Source of the DNA: Archegozetes longisetosus
Lineage: Eukaryota > Arthropoda > Arachnida > Sarcoptiformes > Trhypochthoniidae
Direction: 5' to 3'
Length of the DNA: 64,000 nucleotides
Assembly (NCBI GenBank): GCA_018873245.2
Contig: JAEMBT020000003.1
Location: forward strand, 1-64,000
In this document: in pieces, positions 1 through 10,260 of the stretch
Numbering within the stretch: position 1 is the first letter of the stretch
How the letters are laid out: each line of letters opens with the position of its first letter
Notes under the pieces: model-generated
Seen by the model: only the letters and a program-made list of their open reading frames with translations
Databases searched by the model: none
Told to the model about the DNA's origin: nothing
Made by a program: the position numbers and the translations under genes

Positions 1-174
1 AAAGTCCCAGCCTTACGACTAGCACCAAGCGAAAAAAGCTCACCAGGAAAGAAGTTGAATAGAGTTTGCGAGCCTCGATGTGTGTTTTCAAACTCGAATA
101 TATTGAACCTATCCTCCCATCCAACCCGTCTCACGAGAAAACGACCCTCCCACACCTTGCCATTCCATACTTAA
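1..174 (+). CDS. possible C-terminal tail of a plus-strand gene entering the window
   Basis: Frame 1 is open from the first base to a TAA at 172-174 and gives 57 residues that are basic and Ser/Pro-rich, with no recognised domain. This stretch is clearly richer in G and C than the sequence beyond 560, as expected of coding DNA here. Another frame also ends plausibly, at a TAG near 58-60, so the frame is not certain. The stop would overlap the stop of the minus-strand gene, a tail-to-tail arrangement. It could equally be the 3' UTR of that minus-strand gene. Confidence 0.3.
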   Translation, partial: KVPALRLAPSEKSSPGKKLNRVCEPRCVFSNSNILNLSSHPTRLTRKRPSHTLPFHT

Positions 175-632
175 GCTAGGGCGACGACACTTTCAATCTC
201 ATATTCTTTGGTAGTCTTATCTCGTCCAGGGTGATCAAAAACTTGACTGGGCCGTGGAGGAAGCTTAGGCAACGGTTCCTTAAGTACCAAATCAGATAGA
301 GTGTAAGGTGGATGGTTGTCAGTTGAATCAAAGCTCAAATCCAACTCCTCCTCAGATGATGAAACAGGAGACCCAATATCGATAACCTTCCCAACAGACG
401 TTGACGAACAAACGCAATCAAAATCTGACATACAATCAGCTGTCATCGAAGATTTTACAGAAGACTTCGACCTAGTATCGTATTCTGACAGACAAGAAGC
501 AGGTTTTACATTTACAGCAACGGACTCGCGTCTCTCCTCATTACAAAAACATTTATGAGCTAAAAAAGAAATTTTTAGTTTAATAGGTTAAGAAAAAACC
601 ACAATCATACAATACATACCATTATCCGACAT
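171..632 (-). CDS. two-exon gene for an uncharacterised 133-aa acidic/Ser-rich protein
   Basis: Exon 1 (632-620) encodes MSDN plus one base, starting at the only in-frame ATG. An in-frame TAA lies about 20 bp upstream. The donor is G|GTATGT at 619. The 60-bp intron ends in a T-rich TTTTTTAG acceptor at 560, and exon 2 (559-171) continues in phase to TAA at 171-173. The predicted protein has a short Cys-containing N-terminus (HKCFCNEE), a Ser/Asp-rich middle with another Cys pair, and a Pro-rich segment (LPKLPPRP) near the C-terminus. It has no signal peptide or membrane segment, so it is probably cytosolic or nuclear. No family was recognised. The clean splice sites, phase agreement and higher GC than the flank support a real gene. 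The function is unknown. Confidence 0.65.
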
Positions 633-788
633 GTTTGATGAATATAACCTTTAATAGAAATTTTCTTATCAAATAATACATTATTTAATACAAAAATCTT
701 CTACTTACCCAAAATAAAATCAATAATAATCAGCTCAAGAAGTTAGACGACCAAGATCCACAATTCCATCCAATGTAGAGCTCAAGTA

Positions 789-823
<35 letters not shown>

Positions 824-1777
824 AAATTATGCACAAAAAATCACTTCACATAAATGTTTGAAGAACACGTGTTTTGTTTTGGTGCCTTTCGGTTCAAAAT
901 TGTCATAAAATGCGCATTCTCCAGACAAGCATTTCACATAAAGTACGACTATTTGTCACAAAAACTACGCTCTTACTCAAAAGTTAACCCAAACAAGAAA
1001 TTATATTTCCCCAAATACTTATTAATTTTAATTATAACTTTTATTTAAAAAAAATTTATTTATATATACCTAATCAACTTATATAACTCATGTTTTTGTA
1101 TTGATCATCAAGTTATATTCATTGTGAATCACTTTTAAAGGAGTGTATATTAGCCATGTTTAGAGACGAACACTCTAAAGGAGGGGCAATTACAAAGATT
1201 TTTCTTTACATTTCTCCCACAGCCTAAACTTATACTTTCCCAAAGTCAGACATAAATTATGAAGTGGGGTCTGTCACAGGGAAATACAATGCTAACCCTA
1301 TGCACTATAGTAAACCCAACTAAAGCTATTACTTAACAATACCCTTTATTCCTCCTATTAGCACAAACTCCTACAAGTCTCTGCCCCAACTTTGGGAGAA
1401 GCTTCCCTATAAAAGTGATAAGCAAACATGTATTAACGGTCTTTTTACCTCGTATTCCTCAATAAAGTAAGTTAAAAAAAATCCAAAAATTGTGTTGTGC
1501 CACGAAATTATATTGCAATATTAAGGCTGGTCTTATATTATGCATTGAAATCAAACTAAAAACAGTCAAAAAGTTCAAACTTTTAATAAGCGATTGAAAA
1601 CGATTTCCGTTTCTTATATTTCAATGCTTTTACCTGTTCACATAAATGTCGACAAAAGATATTGATTTGACAAACAGTGAATCAAACAATGATTTAAGTA
1701 ATGATAAAGTTAATGATTCGCTTAATATAATGTCAGAGACTGGTCCAAGTATTAGTCGTACAGCAATTACGGATGAG
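633..1777. other. AT-rich spacer, no gene seen
   Basis: Apart from the TA repeat at 791-819 I see no coding exon, RNA gene or recognisable element. Short open frames here are AT-rich and lack splice signals. Promoter and upstream sequence of the 171-632 gene must lie at the left end. Confidence 0.5.
791..819. repeat. (TA)n microsatellite
   Basis: Uninterrupted TA dinucleotide run of about 29 bp. Confidence 0.95.
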
Positions 1778-3632
1778 TCTTAGCAATCCCTGCTCGGGGT
1801 GTTTCTATTGACCTATATCAACGAGTCATATGTCGTTGGAAAGGTCTCGTCAAGCTGAGTCCAACAGTACCATATATGATGACCTGTGACCTCGAGTTTA
1901 CCGACGGGTGACCTCTGACTTGTGACCTCTGACCAAAATACTCAACCCCTACAACATATATATCGTTGGAACGGTCTCGACAAACTGAATACAATGATAA
2001 CACTCATGTGATCTTGAGAATTTGAAAAATAAAACGAAAGTTTTCACTGTTGAGCACTCTGAAGAACTGCCCCACTGGGCACTGCCTGTACCCTCCCTTT
2101 GCTCTTAGAACGGGGCGAGGAGTTCAATACACCTTGTTTTTCAGTTAATCAGAATCCGAATCTGATTCTTGATTCGAATCGTGGAATGCATCGTGATAAA
2201 ATGGTGGACGATGAAGAGTGAGTCTATCTAAATAAATAGCAGGTCCAGGATAAACTCTAGCGACATCTTTCAGAAAATGTTTAAATCTTTGACCATAACG
2301 GTACTTTTCTACTCTTAAAATGAGCAAATTTGTAGCAAAATGAGCAATCATAAGAAATGAATTGTTCAATGTATTTGTTTGAGCGATAAGATTTAATATT
2401 ATTTTCAATTGTGCCCAACGGCTTTCAATATTTTGGGTGTGTATTTTTTATCATCTGGACAGACAAAATGAAAGCTGTAATTGACACTATAATGATCAAA
2501 CAAATGATGTTACCTAAGTGAAATGTACTTATAAACTGCAGCTGAATCGGTAACTAAGATTGAACCTGGCTAAACATAATTCCTGACTAAGCAGTCAATA
2601 ACCGATACTGTTCTATTTGGGACTCTAAACATGAATGCCTCTTTCGCTAATCTGTATGTCCCGTCTACGGCCCAAATATGCTTTTCTCCTTCTAACATTC
2701 TGCCTCGCTTGTATTTAACGATGAATAATGTGAGTTTCGTCAATTTCGACAAAATGACTGAATATTTTGTCATCCTCATCATATAGACCTTCGATTTTAC
2801 GTTCATGGTTGAGATAAGATGACCTCTTGAACTTTTCTGCAAGCAGAATACCAATCTGAAATTGTATTTTTTCAGCATGACACATAATTGCCGCTTGTCG
2901 ATTAGTAAGCTCAGCTACAAATGCTAATACAATTGCGCAATGTTTCTCTCATTGAAAGTTTAAAACTTTCAAGTATGTTCATGAAATAGGAGTGAGATTT
3001 TCGACAAATTGGACAGCTATATATCTAATACAAATTTTCTCTGAGCTTTAATGACAATGCATTCAGTTTCAGAGTACTGAAGTACCATTAGCGATGAAAA
3101 GACTAAAAAGTAAATTGAAAACTGCATTGCTTACGCTGTGGAAAGTAGATAAAGAAAATTATGAGTGTATACTTTCTCAGAAGGGTAAATTATACAAACA
3201 TTATTTGATCTTATAAGGAGATGATATAATTTAAAAATCGAAACTATTATGTTGTATAGGTCCCAAGATCACATGAGTGTTATCATTGTATTCAGTTTGT
3301 CGAGACCGTTCCAACGGTATATATGTTGTAAGGGCCAAGTATTTTGGTCAGAGGTCAGAAGTCAGAGGTTATCCGTCGGTAAACTCGAGGTCACAGGTTA
3401 CCATGTCTGGCATCGTTGAGCTCTGTATGTCGAGACCTTTCCAACGATATGTATGTTGTAGGGGTTAAATATTGTGATAATAAGTCAGAGATTAAAGGTC
3501 ACCCGTCGGCGAAGCCGAGGTCACAGGTCATCATGTATGGTATCGTTGGACTTAGCTTGACGAGACCTTTCCAACGACATATGACTCGTTGATATAGGTC
3601 AATAGAAACACCCCGAGCAGGGATTGCTAAGA
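1778..3632 (-). mobile_element. decayed Merlin-type DNA transposon with long compound TIRs
   Basis: The ends are inverted copies beginning TCTTAGCAATCCCTGCTCGG (left at 1778, right ending at 3632). The left terminal inverted repeat (TIR) runs to about 2017 and the right starts near 3264. Each is built of diverged units of about 140 bp carrying GAGACC-TTCCAACG and GAGGTCACAGGT motifs. The right TIR has about one unit more than the left. Between them lies a broken minus-strand transposase with Merlin/IS1016-like motifs (separate entry). I found no convincing target-site duplication, which fits an old insertion. Confidence 0.8.
2145..3060 (-). pseudogene. Merlin (ISXO2/IS1595-like DDE) transposase, frameshifted
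   Basis: Read on the minus strand in more than one frame, it contains the family signatures in the right order. There is a CPIC zinc-ribbon-like pair near 3000-3040. The first catalytic Asp is in VEIDET (about 2730-2750), followed by KYKRGRMLEGEKHIW. A conserved strand, FRVPNRT, follows. The second Asp is in ILVTDS (about 2550), and the third acidic residue is in HTQNIESRW (about 2420-2440). Stops and frame changes occur after VEIDETHIIHR and again around 2570 and 2440, so no intact transposase can be made. The C-terminal stretch to 2145 is open. The family assignment rests on these three motif blocks. The inactive state is read directly from the stops. Confidence 0.8.
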
Positions 3633-5647
3633 TTCACCCGTTACAACAGCTTTCATTTTTTAACTAAGTTTGTCTAGTTAAATTACTCAATACAGGCGTT
3701 ACGACATTATCACCAATTTCACGGAAGTTTTAAACACTCATTTGAGGAAATAATACATCAAAAATAGATACTTATAGAATAAGACAAATTTAACTTGGCA
3801 ATTCTCATCTCATAGTTCACTAATTTTTCAACATTTCTTAAAACTACAATCATATCTATTTATTTAACACGAGTTTTGCAATAAGTATGTTGAGTAACAG
3901 TAGATTGCAATTTACGCATCTCATACTAAACACTATTCTAACCTTGGATAATGTCTCATGAAGTTTTCAGTAACTGCATTATTCAATCGGATCATAATTA
4001 ATATCCGACATTTACATATTTAAATCAAAAAATATTCTATAAAAACAAGGGATTAGAATAACAATAAATCTCTAATTCTCATATTAATTAGTCTAAATTT
4101 TGATAACATAATTCAAATGATAACTTCAGAAAACTCTTCTATCATATGAATAACAAGTCCAGATCATAGTCAACTAAAATTAAATTTATATCATTTCATT
4201 CATCATTCACACACATTCATAATATGCTATTTGACTAAATTTATCAAAATACAACCTCGCCTTATTTAACATGATCAAATTAATACCAATGTTATTCAAA
4301 GTTAATATCGATAGTCAAATAATCCAAGAAACTTATCAATTAGAATACAAAAATTTAACTTCAGGACATATAAGAACAAACTATAAATTTTATACTTTTA
4401 TACTCATTTTCTACTTCTTAAGATTCACTTGCGAAACCAGTCGATAGTTATCAGAGTTTGTAGCCTAACGAGCAACTGCTAGCAAATTTTCCTTTCCTCT
4501 TCGCTACCCTCTTTATTCTGATTCATTTGATTTTCAATACGTTCTACTCTTTAATAATCGACATTCCAATTCAAGGGTTTTTCGCCAAAATTCATTGGCA
4601 CATATATCTAAACAGTGAAAAAAATCGATTCGATTTCGTCTCATCTACCAGATTAAACAATTTCGATTTTAAACTGGTAATTCACTCAATTGTTTCTCTT
4701 CTTTTTTAAATTCCAGATTCACCAAAACAAAGTAGATTCGATTAATTCAATTTGCTTTCAGTGATTTTCTAATCAAATAAACATTTCGTTTTCAATCATT
4801 ACTAACTTGTATTCACCTGCTCTATCCTTCAAATTAAATATAGTACTGTACAATCAGTGTACAAGGCTGTCATCCAGATAGATTCCGGACCCTCCCTTGG
4901 CGAAACTTAGATTCATCAGCTACATTTCGTCTTTTTCAGTAAATTTTCAAGTTCAATTTTTTTAAAGTCACAAACTTCCACTATCTTTAGTGATTAATCA
5001 TCTCTTTCGTTAAAGTTAATTTACGTTTCAGTTGCAATAAATCCCATAAAATCAGATTTATTCGAGCAGTTTAGTCGAAAGACCCGTATTTTGAAACAAA
5101 CCAAAATATTTTTTCAGAAAAATTTTTGAAGATAATTTCGGTTTGAGCAAAATTGTAGCTTAGATCAGGTCAGTTTACGAAGGCCTCCTTCCTGAAAAAT
5201 TGAGAATTGTGAAACCATCATGTTCTACCTGGAACTTTAGACTTGTGCATCCGTCTACCATACTCTACAGTAAAACTTTATCCAAAGTCAAGTTCAGTTA
5301 AAAATTGCTCCACAATTTTCTTTCTCATTACTTTGTCGATTAACTCAACAAATAATATTCTAGGAATAGGTCAACCCTTTGGTCAGCTCTTCTTTGGTCA
5401 TGTCAATTAACTAGCGGACCAGGAGACAGATTTCATAAATTTCTACTCAATACTCTCAGAAACACAAATTTCCACATACAGTATGTCCTTCTTCTAAAAG
5501 AAGCTAAAGCAGTTAAAACTTCTTATATTAGAATATTTGAATCAAATGTCAAATAAGTTACTCATCGATTCAAAATCGCATACAAACAAACCTTTAATAG
5601 TGAAATTCAATGTAATAGAAATAGTGCTAGAAATAACGATTCAATAC
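3633..5647. other. AT-rich spacer, no gene seen
   Basis: About 2 kb between two mobile elements. No exon with supporting splice sites, no tRNA-like sequence and no clear repeat was found. Confidence 0.4.
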
Positions 5648-5655
5648 TTTATAGC

Positions 5656-6439
5656 GGGTCTGGATCGAAAGACCGACAACCAAAAGATCGACAGCCAAAA
5701 GACCGACAAGACAAAAGACCGAAAGGGACATAAGACCGACAGGACAGAAGACCGACAGGGTTAGAAGACCGACATTTAAGCTGAAGCTTAAGGCTTTCTT
5801 CTGTCAACAATAATATAATTGTTGTCCTCGTTTTATCGATAACCACATTTGTAATGATAGCTGAAGAAGAGCAAGCCGAAGAAGTTGCTCGAACAAAAGA
5901 TATCCAAACAGTACTAATCTATACTTTCAGACGAGTGGTCAGAGTATAAACATAACTATCATCATATGTGACATGGATCAGCTAATGGTGATAATTATTC
6001 TTATACTCAAACAACTTGTTTGACGAATTGGTAGTATGTGAGTACTAAATTTTTTCAACAAACATCGAAATATAGTTGGTGTATGTCGTCATGCAAGTTG
6101 TTTGAGTATAAAAATGATCACCATTAACTGATCCATGTCACATATGGTGATAGTAATGTTCATACTCTAACCACTCGTCTGAAGATATAGATCAGTACTG
6201 TTTTGATATCTTTTGTTCGAACAACTTCTTTGGCCTGCTCTTCTTCAGCTATCAATACAAATGTGGTTATCGGTAAAACGAGGACAATAATTATATTATT
6301 GTTGACAGAAGAAAACCTTAAGCTTCAGCTTAAATGTCGGTCTTCTAACCCTGTCGGTCTTCTGTCCTGTCGGTCTTTTGTCCCTGTCGGTCTTTGTCCT
6401 GTCGGTCTTTTTTCCTGTCGGTCTTTCGTCCAGGTCCCC
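5656..6439. mobile_element. foldback/MITE element with tandem GACCGACA arms and perfect 8-bp TSD
   Basis: The two halves are near-complete inverted copies folding around about 6045. Each arm starts GGGTCTGGA / GGGGACCTGGA, followed by an array of roughly 12-bp AAAGACCGACAG-type repeats and then a unique arm. The element is flanked by the direct repeat TTTATAGC at 5648-5655 and 6440-6447, which fixes the ends exactly. It has no transposase frame. An 8-bp TSD fits hAT, Merlin or P-type mobilisation. The autonomous partner cannot be named from this sequence. Confidence 0.9.
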
Positions 6440-6447
6440 TTTATAGC

Positions 6448-8157
6448 ATATGTTGAAAATGTTGTCCATTGTTTTCTAAACAAAGCTTTTTATTCGATTT
6501 TTGTATCAATTTTTTGCCTAACTTCAGCACAACAATAATTAGTTAATGAATATGTTTTATAAATAAAACTGCTCCTTTTATTGTAAACACCATTTTTTAT
6601 ACTGACCATGTTTTTAAGTAAAGCACAGTCACTGCGGAAAAATCTTTTATTCGATTTATTTGAAACTATTCACAAGTTTAGTCTGATCGATGCGTAATAT
6701 TAAAGAAAAATTGCACTCAATATATGTGTTTAGAAGATAAAAAGACATAATGTATACAAATAATTCTTATCTAAACTTTACAGTTACTTTACTTCTCATC
6801 CAACTTTTATGATCTCTTAGTTTAAAAGTCGCTTATTTTTAGATAACATTATAGTTTAGGAAAATATTTATTCGATCAATTCTTAATCATATTTTATTCA
6901 ATTTTGCATCGAAAAAATTCATAATATGGTTGCGACAATTGCCATACTTAACACGAGTGGAAAATGCATTCCTCAATTTGTCCTTATTGTATTGACGCAA
7001 AACACTGCACGCGATTCACACTGAATCGGTCTAACCATAAGCTCGAGCACACAGATACGGAAACTGAAAGTCTCATTAAGAGTTTAACTCATCAAAACTA
7101 ATTTTATCAAATCATTATCTAATAATGCCATCAAAGTATCTTTTTAGTAGTTATCCAATCAGAAGGTAAACATTTTCGCCTCATTCAACTCAACTATAAA
7201 CTCATCGATTGTTTGTATCTTATTTCAACAGATATAGCAAAATGCATTTGAAACATGGCGATTCGATCACCCTTATTGTGAGCACAAATCGTATACACGA
7301 TACGCAAATTAAACCTTTCGATAAAAACTGCAATAATTGCAGTTTTGATCACAATGAAGCGTGCAACACTTGTCTCAATAACCTTCTTCTTAAAAGTAAA
7401 CTTTTCTTTCAATTCATACCGATGTACTTTCAAATTGCATCATTCAGCTTTTATTCAATTATCTATAATTGCTGTCAATCACAGTAGTAACACAATAAAC
7501 GAGCCTAATCCAGAAATGAGATTACTGTTTCCGAACAATGTAACTGCTATTTTATAAGCTCTTTTGGTTTTAGTTGCTTTTAGTGTGTTGACCACCTCTA
7601 TTTTCAATGTTGAACTGCACAACCAGTGCAATGATTATTACACAACTTGCGATCATACGTTACCCTCGCTCTTATTGAACACTCCCAAATTTGTAGTGAT
7701 CTTAGCAAAATCTCACCATCAAACCCAACAATACAGGCAGCAGAGCATAGTTTTGCTAGCATACTTTATAAATGTGAGACAATATCTCTACTTTAGTAAA
7801 CTTGCATTTTTCTCTTTAATTGATTGTGGTTCTCTGCCAAACGAGCAATTGTTTGGAACAACAGTTTGCAATTGAAATCTAAATTTCAAATTATCACTAA
7901 ATTTCGTCATAACTAACTTTTAGTATATAAATTCAATTTGATAAACATATCTCATTTATAAAAACAACAATTAAAAACAAATAAAACATTATTCAATAAT
8001 ATTAATCAATTTTATATACACTCATCACAACAATATATATGTTATTTATATTGATAACAATGCAAAACAATCTAAACATCAGTCGTATGACAATTATTAT
8101 TCAGAGCAACAGAACGTCCAAAAACTTGAATAAATGCCGACTCCCATAAGACTGCCA
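6448..8157. other. gene-poor stretch with weak coding signals near 7240-7875
   Basis: Around 7240-7400 a plus-strand frame is richer in GC and encodes several cysteines (KNCNNCSFDHNEACNTC), followed by a GTAAAC donor-like site. A second open stretch at about 7580-7875 follows a TTTTAG acceptor-like site. I could not join these in one phase-consistent model. No signal peptide or known domain is visible. They may be exons of an unrecognised gene or chance frames. The rest is AT-rich spacer. Confidence 0.25.
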
Positions 8158-10260
8158 TCATAATTTCGCTTTTATTATAGGGGTTGTGAACATTTTGCTC
8201 AGTTTTGCCACTGAACTACTGTGGCCTCTATGCTTAACTCGACCCGAAGCTATCGCCTTTAAAGTACAAAATACACAATTAATTCAATCAATTTTAATAT
8301 GTAACAATTGATTACATCTTCCAGTTTGATCATATTATACGATAAACGAACCAAATCATCGTCATCAACAGTCAAAACAATGTCAGCAGCTTTGCCACTT
8401 TTGTTTCCACGTTGTAACACACCTATTCTTTGTCCAGCTTCAAATCTCAGTGCTGAAAACAATTATTTTTTCATTTCAATCACTTTCTTATAAATTAGTC
8501 TTATTGAACAAACTCAATTGTTGGTCAACTTTTCTAAACAGTAAAGGGCGGGGCTCAACAAATCAGATCTCATCCAATCCTAATAATTGAAAAATACATA
8601 CTCCAAGTTGAGGCCAATTTTTCATTTTTTTCAATATCCAACTCAACACTCGTTCCCGAGTCGAATAAGTTCGGAAGACGTACTATTCGCTGAATCAAAT
8701 CAAATATAATTACTTCACTCCTCAGGCCCGGTATCAATGGCTGTAAAATATGATTTGACAAAGCTGAATCAAATATCAAATAATTCATATGCTTCATCAC
8801 ATCACATACTTCATTTAGCATCAAGTCTCTCACGTACGGCAACTCAGGATCATCTCTTGAACCCTGAACTTGATTCCAGAAATTGTCTAATTTTTGTAAT
8901 AACAAAATATTTCCCTTAACTGAAACTTTTCCGGTCATAAATGCCTGAAGATAAATCAAATCGTCAATAGACCAAAATTGATTAAATCTAACCTACTCTT
9001 TGAGGATTGAGTTTTCCAAATAATATTTTCACATAATTATCGTCGTCAATGGTTACAATAGCATCAGGTTTGCCTGAGGCTTCACTTCGGTAAACACGTC
9101 CGCCGTCCACTTTCGTATCAGTCGCTATTGTAAATAAAGTTAACTTTATTTTAATTCAATATTAAGCATTAGTAATAATATTCAATAGCACAACAGTAGT
9201 GCTTGTTGTCCCAACATTAGTTTGACCACAGTTTGCATTAATCATAACTAAATCAGACATAAGTTTCAATTTTTCAATCCAAATTTTGACCAAATTTCAA
9301 AACATTGCAATCATGCGAATCAATGTCCAAAAACATACAATTCAATTTGAGTTATTTCTTTTCTCAAACAATTAATCAAAATATTAATTGTGATCAATTA
9401 ACAAAATAGACCAAATAGTCATAGTAATAGCCTAAAAAATGCACAAGTCTAAAACTCACTCCAAACGGCAACTGTTTTTCCATTCTTAGTTATATTGAAT
9501 TGAATTACGAATTTCATAGCCCTAACCAGATCTGGCTCTTCATTCATTCTGGTCTTGATAATATTGAAAACAATGTCACTTTTCAGACCATCAGTTGGTA
9601 TAGTTTCAAAGAGTGCCTGATCTCTTGTTGTATCAGTGGCAGTTGCTCTTTCGTCCACTATTTGACGAGTCGATCTAAAAGTCCCTCTCACCATTTCTTC
9701 TGACCAGAACTGTTGAAATTTATGGGCTGACATCACATTTCCCGATATCTTGAATTTGCCGCTCATAAAAGCCTGTTTAATTGAATATTAATTCGATCAT
9801 TTTCTTATAATGAGTAGTTAAAAATTGCTCACCTTAGCCGCATCCAGAGATCCGTCCAACAACTGGACAGCATCATCTTCTGAGATAGTTATTGTACAGT
9901 CAGGCTTGCAATCCTTTGGTGGTCCTGAATATACCGAACCGTTTCCGTTCTTAACATCAATAGCTTATCAAACAAAACAAATCCATTTGAATTTTTCTTA
10001 TTAAATGCAAGTTTACTATCAAATCTCAATTATCAATTCTCACTCCAAATCGACACTGTTTTTCCGTCTCTAGTCAAATTCCACTGATAGACGCTTTTAA
10101 TAGTTTTAACCAAATCCTTTTGCTCCGAAACACGTTTTGGCAACCAATTTAAAAACAAATGGTCGATACTAGGACCACTAGACTGTGGGGGATCACCGAA
10201 CCCAATTGTTGCCCAGGTAATGGCGAAAGCTTCATTTCTGAATTCAAAAGTACCAAACAT
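8158..10260 (-). CDS. multi-domain SCP2 sterol/lipid-carrier protein with peroxisomal AKL signal
   Basis: Seven exons join in phase: 10260-10044, 9963-9833, 9772-9460, 9124-8997, 8944-8602, 8452-8316 and 8256-8158, giving 455 residues. The protein repeats the SCP2 fold three times. Each repeat has an N-terminal helix pair ending in a K/R-D/N-GKTVS/A-x-W strand, a GxxVY-type strand with acidic SEDDA or DDDN turns, and an AFM(S/T)GK(F/V)-type exon (residues about 28-140, 170-290 and 330-450). Introns fall at the same two places in each repeat (phase 1 after the Trp codon, phase 0 before AFM), a sign of tandem exon-pair duplication. SCP2 domains bind sterols and fatty acyl-CoAs. The C-terminus KAKL ends in AKL, a type-1 peroxisomal targeting signal as in SCP2 itself. 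The start at ATG 10260 follows an in-frame TGA. The first residues (FGTFEFRNEAF) resemble the end of a further SCP2 repeat, so an upstream exon may exist. Confidence 0.85.

Noticed and set aside
1818..2003. Short frames at 1818-2003 (-) and 3277-3468 (+) as paired genes
   Set aside because: They are the two inverted repeats of the Merlin element and encode near-identical peptides for that reason.
5537..6538. Arg/Asp- and Cys/Arg-rich frames at 5537-5846 and 6203-6538
   Set aside because: They are translations of the GACCGACA tandem arms of the foldback element; the low complexity comes from the DNA repeat.
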